From contig NZ_CP007410.1 in NCBI RefSeq assembly GCF_000585995.1, positions 5,173,430-5,237,429 of the forward strand: a DNA stretch of 64,000 nt, written 5' to 3'. Every line of letters begins with the position of its first letter. Position 1 is the first letter of the stretch. The notes beneath the pieces were generated by a model that was not told where the DNA came from, made no database searches, and saw only the letters and a list, made by a program, of their open reading frames with translations. Shown here in pieces: positions 1 through 8,541 of the stretch. This DNA is from Pseudomonas brassicacearum. Its GTDB lineage: Bacteria; Pseudomonadota; Gammaproteobacteria; Pseudomonadales; Pseudomonadaceae. The position numbers were made by a program, and so were the translations under genes.

Positions 1-2
1 AG

Positions 3-31
3 GTGCAATGAGTCTTGATGGCTCATTGCAC
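3..31. repeat. Inverted repeat upstream of the first gene
   Basis: GTGCAATGAG at 3-12 is matched by its exact reverse complement CTCATTGCAC at 22-31, with a 9-nt loop. The half GCTCATTG occurs again at 38-45. There is no T-run after the stem, so it looks more like an operator or a weak terminator of a gene outside the window than a classical intrinsic terminator. Its role is unknown. Confidence 0.4.
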
Positions 32-100
32 ACGATTGCTCATTGTTCTCGTTGGCCTGCCGACAACCTGTCTAATCTCGATTGGAATTCAGGAGTTGCA

Positions 101-511
101 ATGCGCAAAGGTCCGTTGTGCCTGTTGTTGGTCACGTTGGCGATCGGGGCTCCCGCCCATGGTGAAGAGAGTACCGAGGGCAGTCATTCGGCGCCCTTGT
201 CCCTGAGTGCCGGCAGCCATATCGCCGAACTGCAGCAACGCTTGAAAGACAGCGAACGCCAGCGCGAAGAGCTGAGCAAACAATTGCAAAACGCCGATGG
301 CGAACGTGAGAGCGCTTTGCTGGCCCGGTTGCGCCAGGAGAACCAGCGCCTGAAGCTGCAACTCAAGGAAGCCCAGGCCAGCCCCCTGCCACGCCTGTTG
401 ACCGATCAACAGCAGTGGTTCGTCATTGGCGGCGGGGTAGCGCTATTGGCCCTGCTCTGCGGTATCTTTGCCAGCGGTGGACGTAGACAACGTCGGCAAT
501 GGCTAAATTGA
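101..511 (+). CDS. Small exported coiled-coil membrane protein
   Basis: This 136-residue protein has an N-terminal signal sequence (residues 1-20, small residues before a likely cleavage near AHG). A long charged heptad-rich stretch follows (about 38-90, rich in Gln, Glu, Arg and Leu) and reads as a coiled coil. A single membrane helix lies at about 107-126, followed by a basic tail, RRQRRQ. The ATG at 101 is chosen because AGGAG sits just upstream; an in-frame ATG at 8 has no such site. It ends 7 bp before cpxR, so it is probably co-transcribed with it. Homologues carry vague names and no function is known to me. A structural or sensing role in the envelope beside a Cpx-like system is inference. 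Confidence 0.75.
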   Translation: MRKGPLCLLLVTLAIGAPAHGEESTEGSHSAPLSLSAGSHIAELQQRLKDSERQREELSKQLQNADGERESALLARLRQENQRLKLQLKEAQASPLPRLLTDQQQWFVIGGGVALLALLCGIFASGGRRQRRQWLN

Positions 512-518
512 GTGAGTC

Positions 519-1196
519 ATGAGCGAGCTGTTACTGATTGATGATGACCAGGAGCTGTGTGAGCTCCTCGGCAGCTGGCTGGGCCAGGAAGGTTTCCAGG
601 TCCGCGCCTGCCACGACGGCCAGAGTGCTCGCAAAGCCCTGGCCGAAACCGCCCCGGCGGCGGTCGTACTGGATGTGATGCTGCCCGACGGCAGCGGCCT
701 GGAACTGCTCAAGCAGTTGCGCAACGATCACCCGGAACTGCCGGTGCTGATGCTCTCGGCACGTGGCGAACCGCTGGACCGCATCCTTGGCCTGGAACTG
801 GGGGCCGACGATTACCTGGCCAAGCCCTGCGACCCACGGGAACTGACCGCCCGCCTGCGCGCCGTCTTGCGCCGCAGTCACCCGGCGGCGGTGTCCAGCC
901 AGATCGAGTTGGGGGACCTGACCTTCAGCCCGGTGCGTGGCGTGGTCAGCATCGATGAACAGGAACAGACCCTCACCGTTTCCGAAAGCCGCTTGCTCGA
1001 AGCGCTGCTCAAGCAACCGGGCGAGCCGCTGGACAAGCAGGAGCTGGCGCAGATCGCCCTGGGCCGCAAACTCACCCTGTACGACCGCAGCCTGGATATG
1101 CACGTGAGCAACCTGCGCAAGAAAATCGGCCCCCACCCCGACGGCCGTCCACGCATCGTGGCCCTGCGCAGCCGGGGTTATTACTACAGTCTCTAG
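519..1196 (+). CDS. cpxR: OmpR-family response regulator, CpxR-like
   Basis: The protein has 225 residues. Its receiver domain carries the acidic pocket DDD near residue 7, phospho-acceptor Asp51 in VVLDVMLPDG and the conserved Lys in the AKPCDPREL segment. A winged-helix DNA-binding domain of the OmpR/PhoB type follows (about 125-225, ending RIVALRSRGYYYSL). The order regulator, small periplasmic chaperone, histidine kinase matches the P. aeruginosa CpxR/CpxA locus (PA3204-PA3206 as I recall). It is separated from the other two genes by a REPIN. The likely role is sensing envelope stress and activating the CpxP-like gene, whose upstream region carries a GTAAA-type direct repeat. The family call is certain and the Cpx assignment rests on context. 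Confidence 0.85.
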   Translation: MSELLLIDDDQELCELLGSWLGQEGFQVRACHDGQSARKALAETAPAAVVLDVMLPDGSGLELLKQLRNDHPELPVLMLSARGEPLDRILGLELGADDYLAKPCDPRELTARLRAVLRRSHPAAVSSQIELGDLTFSPVRGVVSIDEQEQTLTVSESRLLEALLKQPGEPLDKQELAQIALGRKLTLYDRSLDMHVSNLRKKIGPHPDGRPRIVALRSRGYYYSL

Positions 1197-1210
1197 GGCC
1201 CACCAGTCCC

Positions 1211-1306
1211 CTGTGGCGAGGGAGCTTGCTCCCGCTCGGTTGCGCAGCGACCGCAAAATCATGGGGCCGCTTCGCAGCCCAGCGGGAGCAAGCTCCCTCG
1301 CCACCA
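1211..1306. repeat. REPIN, GTGGCGAGGGAGC family
   Basis: Two inverted REP units face each other. The left arm begins GTGGCGAGGGAGCTTGCTCC at 1213 and the right arm is its complement ending near 1304, with about 50 bp of imperfectly paired sequence between. It lies between cpxR and the CpxP-like gene. Confidence 0.9.
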
Positions 1307-1373
1307 GGTCACCCTATCTTCGGTACAACCGTTGTGCAGGCCTACTGGTTTGTAAGCACTCCACCAAACCGTC

Positions 1374-1427
1374 TTTACCCAAGCTTTACGCCCCGCTGAC
1401 CGCCGCTGACCTTGATCTCCGTAATCT
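1374..1427 (+). promoter_or_regulatory. Candidate CpxR box and promoter of the CpxP-like gene
   Basis: TTTAC at 1374-1378 and TTTAC at 1385-1389 are separated by 6 bp. Read on the opposite strand this is GTAAA-N6-GTAAA, close to the CpxR consensus of two GTAAA half-sites 5 bp apart. A possible -10 element TAATCT lies at 1422-1427, which would place the box just upstream of the -35 region, as for an activator. Binding is inferred from sequence only. Confidence 0.5.
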
Positions 1428-1471
1428 GCACACATCCGGAACTGACCGGGAATGAGACAAGGAGAGACCCC

Positions 1472-1909
1472 ATGCGCAAGACCCTTATCGCTCTGATGTT
1501 CGCTGCCGCCCTGCCTACCGTCGCCATGGCCATGCCCGAAGGCCCCGGCCCGATGGGCCCGATGGACGGCCCGCGCCACGGTGGGATGATGCACGACAAA
1601 GGCCCCTTCAGCGAACTGGACCTGAGCCGCGAACAACGCCAGCAGATCCGCAAGATCATGGGCGAACAGCGCCACGAGCGCCGCGAACTGGTGGAGAAGT
1701 ACCTGGCCAAATTGTCGCCAGCCGATCAGAAAGCCATGAAAGACGAAATGGAAGCCCGGCATGAGAAAGTCGATGCCCAGATCCGTGGCTTGCTGAAGCC
1801 TGAACAGCAAAAAGAGTTCGACGCGATCCAGAAGAAGCAGGCCGAGCGTCGGGCCGAATGGGCTGAGTTCAAGGCCTGGAAAGCGCAACAACCGCAAAAA
1901 GCGCAATAA
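1472..1909 (+). CDS. Periplasmic CpxP/Spy-like chaperone
   Basis: This 145-residue protein has a clear signal peptide (1-20, cleavage after AMA). A Met/Pro/Gly/His-rich segment follows (about 21-45), then an all-helical charged region with two LTxxQ-like motifs, LSREQ near residue 52 and LKPEQ near residue 107. That pattern is typical of the Spy/CpxP/ZraP family, which chaperones periplasmic proteins and damps the Cpx sensor. GGAGAG lies 8 nt upstream of the ATG. It sits between cpxR and cpxA and is followed by a hairpin with a T-rich tail. The His/Met-rich N-terminus could bind metal, but this is inference. Confidence 0.85.
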   Translation: MRKTLIALMFAAALPTVAMAMPEGPGPMGPMDGPRHGGMMHDKGPFSELDLSREQRQQIRKIMGEQRHERRELVEKYLAKLSPADQKAMKDEMEARHEKVDAQIRGLLKPEQQKEFDAIQKKQAERRAEWAEFKAWKAQQPQKAQ

Positions 1910-1925
1910 TGCATTGAAGGTACCC

Positions 1926-1958
1926 AGCCCAACGGCAAATCGCCGTTGGGCTTTCTTT
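1926..1958 (+). terminator. Terminator or attenuator between the CpxP-like gene and cpxA
   Basis: An 11-bp perfect stem (AGCCCAACGGC with its complement, 5-nt loop) is followed by TTCTTTGTTCT. It ends only about 20 bp before the cpxA start, so read-through probably sets the kinase level. Confidence 0.75.
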
Positions 1959-1975
1959 GTTCTCGAGGATTCAAC

Positions 1976-3316
1976 GTGCGTTCATTGTTCTGGCGCATCC
2001 TGGCCAGTTTCTGGCTGGCCATCGCCCTCGTCGGAGGGCTTTCGATTCTTATGGGCCACATGCTGAACCAGGACGCCTGGATCCTCAGTCGCCATCCGGG
2101 TCTCAACACCTTGCCCGAAGAGTGGACGCAAATCTATGAAAGCCAGGGCGAAGACGCGGCCCAGGACATCCTGCAGCAACGCAAGCACCAGTATCACATC
2201 GACGTCCAGGTGCTCAACGAAAGCGGCGACCCGGTGGTCCGCGGCACCTTCCCGCGTCGCGCCGCCGCCTTCGAGGCCCGGCAGAACAACGACGACCGGC
2301 GCCTGCCCTGGCGGCGACTGACCGACGAGTTCACCAGCGCCAAAACGGGTGACACTTACCTGTTCATCTACCGTATCCCCCATCCCGAACTGGACGCCTG
2401 GCACCGCGAAAGCTTGCTCTGGCCCCTCAGTGCATTGGGGATCGCCCTGGTGGTGCTGACCTTGTTCAGCCTGTTGGTGACCCTCTCCATTACCCGCCCG
2501 CTAAGTCGCCTGCGCGGTGCGGTGCATGATTTGGGACAGACCACGTACCAGCAGAACAGCCTCGCCAAACTGGCCAACCGTCGGGATGAATTCGGTGTGC
2601 TCGCCACCGATTTCAACCGCATGGGCGCGCGCCTGCAAAGCCTGATTGGCAGTCAACGACAGCTGTTGCGCGACGTGTCCCACGAACTGCGCTCGCCCTT
2701 GGCCCGCCTGCGCATCGCCCTGGCATTGGCTGAACGGGCCAGCCCCGAAGAGCGTGAAAAGCTCTGGCCGCGCCTGACCCGCGAATGTGATCGCCTGGAA
2801 GCGCTGATCAGCGAAATCCTGGTCTTGGCCCGGGTCGATGCCGACAACGCCAGCGCCGAGGAGGTGGACCTCAACGCTCTGCTCATCACCCTGCAAAAAG
2901 ATGCGCAGTTGGCTTCACCTGAACAAAACGTGCGACTGGAAACGGAGCCGAACCTGACCCTCAAGGGCTGGCCGACCATGATCGAGCGAGCTGTGGACAA
3001 TTTGCTGCGCAACGCCCAGCGCTTCAATCCCGCCGGGCAACCGATCGAAATGCGCGCGGTGCATCAGGGGGAACGGATCCTGATCAGTGTGCGTGACCAT
3101 GGGCCGGGAGTGGAGCCCGAACATCTGGGTCAGTTGAGCGAGCCGTTTTACCGCGCCCCCGGCCAGACCGCCGCCGGCCACGGCCTGGGCCTGGCCATTG
3201 CGCGCCGTGCCGCCGAACGCCATGGTGGCGCGCTGGTGCTGGCCAACCATCCTGATGGTGGGTTCATCGCGACTCTGGAGTTGCCATTGGTGCCGGGGGC
3301 TGTTGTCCAGCCGTAA
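1976..3316 (+). CDS. cpxA: Sensor histidine kinase, CpxA-like
   Basis: This 446-residue kinase has one membrane helix near the N-terminus (about 6-28), a periplasmic domain to about residue 150 and a second helix (about 150-175). A HAMP linker follows, then the dimerisation/phospho-acceptor helix with VSHELRSPLARLR, and an ATPase domain with N (DNLLRNAQR), G1 (RDHGPGV) and G2 (GHGLGLAI) boxes. The GTG at 1976 is chosen because a GAGGA site precedes it. An upstream TTG at 1946 lies inside the terminator hairpin and is unlikely. The kinase should phosphorylate the CpxR-like regulator encoded upstream. Confidence 0.85.
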   Translation: MRSLFWRILASFWLAIALVGGLSILMGHMLNQDAWILSRHPGLNTLPEEWTQIYESQGEDAAQDILQQRKHQYHIDVQVLNESGDPVVRGTFPRRAAAFEARQNNDDRRLPWRRLTDEFTSAKTGDTYLFIYRIPHPELDAWHRESLLWPLSALGIALVVLTLFSLLVTLSITRPLSRLRGAVHDLGQTTYQQNSLAKLANRRDEFGVLATDFNRMGARLQSLIGSQRQLLRDVSHELRSPLARLRIALALAERASPEEREKLWPRLTRECDRLEALISEILVLARVDADNASAEEVDLNALLITLQKDAQLASPEQNVRLETEPNLTLKGWPTMIERAVDNLLRNAQRFNPAGQPIEMRAVHQGERILISVRDHGPGVEPEHLGQLSEPFYRAPGQTAAGHGLGLAIARRAAERHGGALVLANHPDGGFIATLELPLVPGAVVQP

Positions 3317-3360
3317 CCTGCAAAGCACCGTTGATCTGTTGACTCCAGGGCAACGCTGCA

Positions 3361-3460
3361 CCCTGTGGCGAGGGAGCTTGCTCCCGCTGGGCTGCGAAGC
3401 GGCCCCAAGATTTTGCGGTTGCTGCGCAACGAGCGGGAGCAAGCTCCCTCGCCACAGGGA
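3361..3460. repeat. REPIN, GTGGCGAGGGAGC family
   Basis: The same head-to-head REP pair as at 1211 lies between cpxA and the di-heme oxidoreductase gene. Confidence 0.9.
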
Positions 3461-3602
3461 ATCGAGCAAGCCTAAGTGAGCGGTGTTGCCGAACCCAATA
3501 GCAAGAGCGCCCCCCTCAAACCAAACGATAATTCCTCTTATTCAAACTGCCCTGCCCTGTTAGACTTTGCGCCCTCGTTTCACTCGTCTTCCAGGAAGCC
3601 CG

Positions 3603-5030
3603 ATGCCGTCGTTGCCTCTTCGTTTATGCGCTCTGCTCATGGCCCTGGGCCTGAGTGCCTGCGATGATGCCCCGCGTTTTACCCAGGCCGAACCCGGCGA
3701 AGCCCGGTCCGGTGGCGCCGCGACGGTACGCAAGACCGATCAGAATGCCTTCTCCCTGCCTTCGGCCAACCTGCCGCCCTCGCGGCGCGTGGACTTCAGC
3801 GTCGGCAACAGTTTCTTCCGCAGCCCCTGGGTGATCGCCCCCTCGACCACCACCGCCCGGGACGGCCTCGGACCATTGTTCAACACCAATGCCTGCCAGA
3901 ACTGCCACATCAAGGACGGTCGCGGTCATCCGCCAGCGCCGGACGCTGCCAGCGCGGTGTCGATGCTGGTGCGCCTGTCGATTCCCGATGCGCCGCCCTA
4001 CGCCAAGGTCATCGAACAACTGGGGGTCGTGCCGGAGCCGGTCTACGGCGGGCAGTTGCAGGACATGTCCGTCCCCGGTGTCGCTCCCGAAGGCAAGGTC
4101 CGGGTCGATTACAGCCCCGTCCCGGTGCGCTTCAAGGACGGCACCGTCGTGGAACTGCGCAAGCCAAACCTGCAAATCACCCAACTGGCCTATGGGCCGA
4201 TGCATCCAGACACGCGTTTTTCCGCTCGCGTCGCCCCGCCGATGATCGGCCTGGGGTTGCTGGAGGCGATTCCCGACGAAGCCATCCTGGCCAACGCCGA
4301 GGCCCAGGCGCGGGAAAACAACGGCATTGCCGGTCGTCCCAACCAGGTCTGGGACGACGTTCAGCAAAAAACCGTGCTGGGGCGTTTTGGCTGGAAAGCC
4401 GGGCAGCCCAACCTCAACCAACAGAACGTCCATGCGTTCTCCGGCGACATGGGCCTGACCACCAGCCTGCGGCCGTTCGACGATTGCACCGAGACCCAGG
4501 TCGATTGCAAGCGCGCCCCCAGCGGCAACGGCCCGGACGGCGAGCCGGAAGTCAGCGACAACATCCTGCGATTGGTGCTGTTCTATAGCCGCAACCTCGC
4601 CGTACCGGCCCGTCGCGAGGTGAATTCACCCCAAGTGCTGGCCGGCAAGAATCTGTTTTTCGAGGCCGGTTGCCAGTCCTGCCACACACCGAAATACACC
4701 ACGTCCGCCAACGCTGCCGAGCCGGAGCTGGCGAACCAGGTCATCCGCCCTTACACCGACCTGCTGCTGCACGATATGGGCGAAGGCCTGGCCGACAACC
4801 GCAGCGAATTCAAGGCCAGCGGCCGTGACTGGCGCACCCCGCCGCTGTGGGGCATCGGCCTGACCGAAACCGTCAACGGCCACACCCAGTTCCTGCACGA
4901 CGGTCGCGCCCGCAACCTGCTCGAAGCCGTGCTGTGGCATGGCGGCGAAGCACAAGCGGCGCAGCGACAGGTTTTATCGTTCAATGCCGAGCAGCGTGCT
5001 GCGTTGCTGGCGTTCCTGAATTCCCTTTAA
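3603..5030 (+). CDS. Di-heme oxidoreductase (DUF1111) lipoprotein
   Basis: The protein has 475 residues, starting MPSLPLRLC and followed by a lipobox-like LGLSAC, so it is probably lipid-anchored and periplasmic. Two c-type heme sites are visible: CQNCH at residues 98-102 and CQSCH at 357-361. The family is the di-heme 'thiol oxidoreductase'/MauG-like group (DUF1111). It opens a three-gene run with an imelysin-like lipoprotein and a DUF1513 protein, a combination linked to iron handling in pseudomonads. The start follows AGGAAG. The substrate is unknown and the heme transport steps would be encoded elsewhere. Confidence 0.85.
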   Translation: MPSLPLRLCALLMALGLSACDDAPRFTQAEPGEARSGGAATVRKTDQNAFSLPSANLPPSRRVDFSVGNSFFRSPWVIAPSTTTARDGLGPLFNTNACQNCHIKDGRGHPPAPDAASAVSMLVRLSIPDAPPYAKVIEQLGVVPEPVYGGQLQDMSVPGVAPEGKVRVDYSPVPVRFKDGTVVELRKPNLQITQLAYGPMHPDTRFSARVAPPMIGLGLLEAIPDEAILANAEAQARENNGIAGRPNQVWDDVQQKTVLGRFGWKAGQPNLNQQNVHAFSGDMGLTTSLRPFDDCTETQVDCKRAPSGNGPDGEPEVSDNILRLVLFYSRNLAVPARREVNSPQVLAGKNLFFEAGCQSCHTPKYTTSANAAEPELANQVIRPYTDLLLHDMGEGLADNRSEFKASGRDWRTPPLWGIGLTETVNGHTQFLHDGRARNLLEAVLWHGGEAQAAQRQVLSFNAEQRAALLAFLNSL

Positions 5031-5059
5031 ACGCATTTTCCGAAAAACGGGAGCCCGAT

Positions 5060-6124
5060 ATGTTCCGTCCCAAGCTGTTATTCACCAGCCTCGCCGCCCT
5101 TGCCCTCGGTGCCTGTTCGCCCCAGGACCCGCAAGCGGTCACCTCGGCCGCCATCGCCAAGCAAGTGATCCTGCCGACCTACAGTCGCTGGGTCGACGCC
5201 GACCGGCAGCTGGCGACCAGCGCCCTGGCGTTCTGCCAAGGCAAGGAGAACCTGGAAACCGCCCGCGCCGACTTCCTCAAGGCACAAAAAGCCTGGGCCG
5301 AGTTGCAGCCGCTGCTGATCGGTCCGCTGGCCGAGGGCAACCGCGCCTGGCAGGTGCAGTTCTGGCCGGACAAGAAAAACCTCGTGGGCCGTCAGGTCGA
5401 GCAATTGGTCAACAGCCAGCCGCAGATCGACGCCGCCGGCCTGGCCAAGTCCAGCGTCGTGGTCCAGGGCCTTTCGGCCTATGAGTACCTGCTGTTCGAC
5501 GCCAAGATCGACATGGCCGACAGTGCGCAGAAAGCCAAGTACTGCCCACTGCTGAGCGCCATCGGTGAACGCCAGAAACAACTGGCCGAAGAGATCCTGG
5601 CGGGCTGGAACGCCAACGACGGCATGCTCGCCCAGATGAGCAAGTTCCCCAACCAGCGCTACGCCGATTCCCACGAAGCCATCGCCGATCTGCTGCGGGT
5701 CCAGGTCACCGCCCTCGACACCCTGAAGAAAAAACTCGGCACGCCGATGGGACGCCAGAGCAAGGGCGTGCCGCAACCGTTCCAGGCCGATGCCTGGCGC
5801 AGCCAGTCGTCCCTGCAAGGCCTGGAAGCGAGTCTGAGCGCGGCCAGGACCGTCTGGGCAGGCGTCGACAACAAGGGCCTGCGCGGCCTGCTGCCCGACG
5901 ATCAGAAACCTCTGGCCGACAAGATCGACGCCGCCTACGACGCATCATTGAAACTTTTCGCCAGCAGCCAGCGCTCGCTGAGCGAGATGCTCAACGACGA
6001 CGCCGGGCGCCAGCAACTCAACGATTTGTACGACAGCCTCAACGTCGTCCATCGCCTGCACGAAGGCGAACTGGCCAAGGCGCTGGGCATTCAACTGGGC
6101 TTCAACGCCAACGACGGTGACTGA
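5060..6124 (+). CDS. Imelysin-family lipoprotein lacking the motif His
   Basis: This 354-residue protein begins with a lipoprotein signal (LALGAC, Cys near residue 18) and is otherwise helical and rich in Trp and Gln, as in imelysin/EfeM/IrpA-like proteins. The family's GxHxxE signature appears here as G137-L-S139-A-Y-E142, so the histidine is replaced by serine. It starts 29 bp after the di-heme gene, with GGGAG before the ATG, and is followed 2 bp later by the DUF1513 gene, so the three form an operon. A role in periplasmic iron binding or uptake follows from the family. The missing His suggests altered metal binding or a structural role. Confidence 0.8.
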   Translation: MFRPKLLFTSLAALALGACSPQDPQAVTSAAIAKQVILPTYSRWVDADRQLATSALAFCQGKENLETARADFLKAQKAWAELQPLLIGPLAEGNRAWQVQFWPDKKNLVGRQVEQLVNSQPQIDAAGLAKSSVVVQGLSAYEYLLFDAKIDMADSAQKAKYCPLLSAIGERQKQLAEEILAGWNANDGMLAQMSKFPNQRYADSHEAIADLLRVQVTALDTLKKKLGTPMGRQSKGVPQPFQADAWRSQSSLQGLEASLSAARTVWAGVDNKGLRGLLPDDQKPLADKIDAAYDASLKLFASSQRSLSEMLNDDAGRQQLNDLYDSLNVVHRLHEGELAKALGIQLGFNANDGD

Positions 6125-6126
6125 TC

Positions 6127-7224
6127 ATGTTTCGACGTCAGGCCCTGGCACTGGGCAGTTTGCTGCTCGGCGCCGTTACCCTGGGCGGCTGGACGCTGTT
6201 CAAGCAACAGGACAAGCGTCCGCTATTGCTTTCGGCACGGGACGATGGCGACGGCAAGCATTACGCCGTCGGTTATCGGCTGGACGGCACCCGGGTGTTC
6301 GCCACCCAGGTCGGCCAGCGCTGCCATGACATCATCAACCATCCGACATCGCCCATTGCGCTGTTCGTCGCCCGTCGTCCCGGCACCGAAAGCTACCTGA
6401 TCGACCTTCGCGACGGCGCGTTGCTGCAAACCATCACTTCGTTGCCGAACCGGCATTTCTACGGCCACGCGGTGATCCACAACAGCGGCGAATGGCTGTA
6501 CGCCACCGAGAACGACACCACGGACCCGGGACGCGGCCTGCTCGGCGTGTACCGTTTCGAAGGCGAGCGGCTGGTGCACAGCGGGGAGATGTCCACCCAT
6601 GGCATCGGCCCTCACCAGGTGTCCTGGATGCCCGATGGCGAGACGCTGGTGGTGGCCAACGGCGGCATTCGCACTGAGGCCGAAAGCCGGGTCGAAATGA
6701 ACCTCGATGCCATGGAGCCGAGCCTGGTGCTGATGCAGCGCGATGGCACGCTGCTGAGCAAGGAAACCCTCGCCCAATCGATGAACAGCGTGCGCCACCT
6801 CGGCATCGCCAGTGACGGCACCATCGTCTCCGGCCAGCAGTTCATGGGCGCTGCCCACGAGTCTTCGCAGCTGTTGGCGATCAAACGGCCGGGCCAGCCG
6901 TTCCAGGCGTTCCCAGTGCCTGAAGAGCAATTGCAGGCCATGGGGCACTACACCGCCAGCGTCGCCGTACACAGCGACCTGCGCCTGGTGGCCCTGACCG
7001 CCCCTCGTGGCAACCGCTTCTTCATCTGGGACCTGGACAATGGCGAAGTACGTCTGGATGCGCCGCTGCCGGACTGTGCCGGCGTGGGCGCGGTGGCCGA
7101 CGGTTTTGTCGTGACCTCGGGTCAAGGGCGTTGCCGTTATTACGATTGCCGGCAGACACAACTGGTTGCAAAACCACTGGATCTGCCGGCAGGGCTCTGG
7201 GACAACCATTTGCATCTGGCCTGA
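6127..7224 (+). CDS. DUF1513 protein, beta-propeller-like, exported
   Basis: This 365-residue protein starts MFRRQALALGSLLLG, a Tat-like or conventional signal with paired arginines. The rest has repeating short beta-rich segments (for example GIGPHQVSWMPDGETLVVANGG) that suggest a propeller. The ATG lies 2 bp after the imelysin-like gene stop, so translation is probably coupled. Proteins of this family are regularly found with imelysin and DUF1111 genes. No enzymatic motif is evident and the function is unknown. Confidence 0.8.
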   Translation: MFRRQALALGSLLLGAVTLGGWTLFKQQDKRPLLLSARDDGDGKHYAVGYRLDGTRVFATQVGQRCHDIINHPTSPIALFVARRPGTESYLIDLRDGALLQTITSLPNRHFYGHAVIHNSGEWLYATENDTTDPGRGLLGVYRFEGERLVHSGEMSTHGIGPHQVSWMPDGETLVVANGGIRTEAESRVEMNLDAMEPSLVLMQRDGTLLSKETLAQSMNSVRHLGIASDGTIVSGQQFMGAAHESSQLLAIKRPGQPFQAFPVPEEQLQAMGHYTASVAVHSDLRLVALTAPRGNRFFIWDLDNGEVRLDAPLPDCAGVGAVADGFVVTSGQGRCRYYDCRQTQLVAKPLDLPAGLWDNHLHLA

Positions 7225-7379
7225 GCCAGGGAGCGAAGCCCATCGGCGCCGAGCTCCCTGATTTTTCGGAAAAATCCCACGCACCTCCAACCCGCCAGCA
7301 TCTGGAATAGCCCGCGCACTCAGAGTAATGTGCCCGCCTATCTGTATTTTCTCTCAGCTCTTTTCCAAGGAAGTGGAAC

Positions 7380-8528
7380 ATGCTGCGACGCCGCATGCTG
7401 ATCATGTTGGGTATTGTCCTGCTGGTGGTGCTGTTGCTCGCCGGCTACAAGGCCTTCTCCGTCTATCAGCAGATCCAGATGTTCTCTGCGCCGAAACCAC
7501 CGATCAGCGTGGCCGTGGCCAAGGCCGTCGAGCAGCCCTGGCAGGCGCGCCTGCCCACCGTCGGTAGCCTCAAGGCCCTGCAAGGCGTGGACCTGAGCCT
7601 GGAAATCGCCGGGACCGTGCAGAAGGTGCAATTCCAGTCCGGGCAGAAGGTCAAGGCCGGCCAACCGCTCCTGCAACTGGACAGTGAAGTCGAAAGCGCC
7701 CTGCTGGAAACCGCCGAGGCCGACCTTGGCCTGGCGCAACTGGATTTCGGTCGCGGCCGACAACTGGTGGGCAGCCAGGCGATCTCCAAGGGCGAGTTCG
7801 ACCGACTCTCGGCGCAGTTGAAAAAGAACCAGGCCACGGTCAATCAGCTCAGGGCATCGCTGGCCAAGAAACACATCCTGGCACCGTTCAGCGGCACCAT
7901 CGGCATTCGCCAGGTGGACGTCGGCGACTACCTGGCCAGCGGCACGGTGATCGCCACCCTGCAGGACCTCAGCAGCCTTTATGTGGACTTCTACGTACCT
8001 GAGCAAACCGTGCCCAAGCTCGCGGTCGCCCAACCGGTCAACGTCAGTGTCTCAGCCTATCCCGGGCAGACTTTCGTCGGCACCATCAGCGCGATCAACC
8101 CCAAGGTCGAGGACAGCACCCGCAACGTGCTGGTGCGCGCCACCCTGGCCAACCCGGACGGCAAACTGTTGCCCGGTATGTTCGCCAACCTGCAGGTGAT
8201 CCTGCCGGATGTGGCCGCCGGAATCGTCGTGCCGGAAAGCGCGGTGACCTACACCCTCTACGGCAACTCCATGTACGTGGTCACGCAGAAGAAAGGCGCC
8301 GACGGCACTGTCGAGAAAGACGACAAGGGCCAGCCGGTCCTGATCGCCGAGCGGCGTTTTGTCGAAACCGGCGAGCGACGCGACGGGCAAGTCCTGGTTT
8401 CCAAGGGCGTACAGAGCGGCGAACAAGTCGTGATTGGCGGCCAGATCAAGCTCGATAACGGTACGCCCATCGCCATCAGCGACGACAAGACCCTGACCGA
8501 ACAGAACAGCCCGCCACGCGCGGACTGA
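7380..8528 (+). CDS. mexV: RND efflux periplasmic adaptor, MexV-like
   Basis: This 382-residue membrane-fusion protein has an N-terminal membrane anchor (MLIMLGIVLLVVLLL region) and no lipobox. The biotinyl/lipoyl-like hairpin region follows (GTVQKVQFQSGQKVKAGQPL, about 76-95), then a short coiled coil (about 105-160) and the beta-barrel and membrane-proximal domains (VPESAVTYTL). AAGGAAG precedes the ATG. It links the inner-membrane pump encoded next to an outer-membrane channel. No channel gene is present, as for P. aeruginosa MexVW, which uses OprM. The MexV call comes from the neighbours: the genes after the pump match the order around PA4374-PA4387 as I recall it. MexM is an alternative name. 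Confidence 0.75.
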   Translation: MLRRRMLIMLGIVLLVVLLLAGYKAFSVYQQIQMFSAPKPPISVAVAKAVEQPWQARLPTVGSLKALQGVDLSLEIAGTVQKVQFQSGQKVKAGQPLLQLDSEVESALLETAEADLGLAQLDFGRGRQLVGSQAISKGEFDRLSAQLKKNQATVNQLRASLAKKHILAPFSGTIGIRQVDVGDYLASGTVIATLQDLSSLYVDFYVPEQTVPKLAVAQPVNVSVSAYPGQTFVGTISAINPKVEDSTRNVLVRATLANPDGKLLPGMFANLQVILPDVAAGIVVPESAVTYTLYGNSMYVVTQKKGADGTVEKDDKGQPVLIAERRFVETGERRDGQVLVSKGVQSGEQVVIGGQIKLDNGTPIAISDDKTLTEQNSPPRAD

Positions 8529-8541
8529 TCAAGGAACCCCC

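Noticed and set aside
1946..1975. TTG start for cpxA at 1946
   Set aside because: It would begin inside the terminator hairpin and lacks a ribosome site; GTG at 1976 has GAGGA upstream and starts at the first membrane helix.
3526..3545. Fur box before the di-heme oxidoreductase gene
   Set aside because: GATAATTCCTCTTATTC matches only about half of the consensus positions, so I do not call it.
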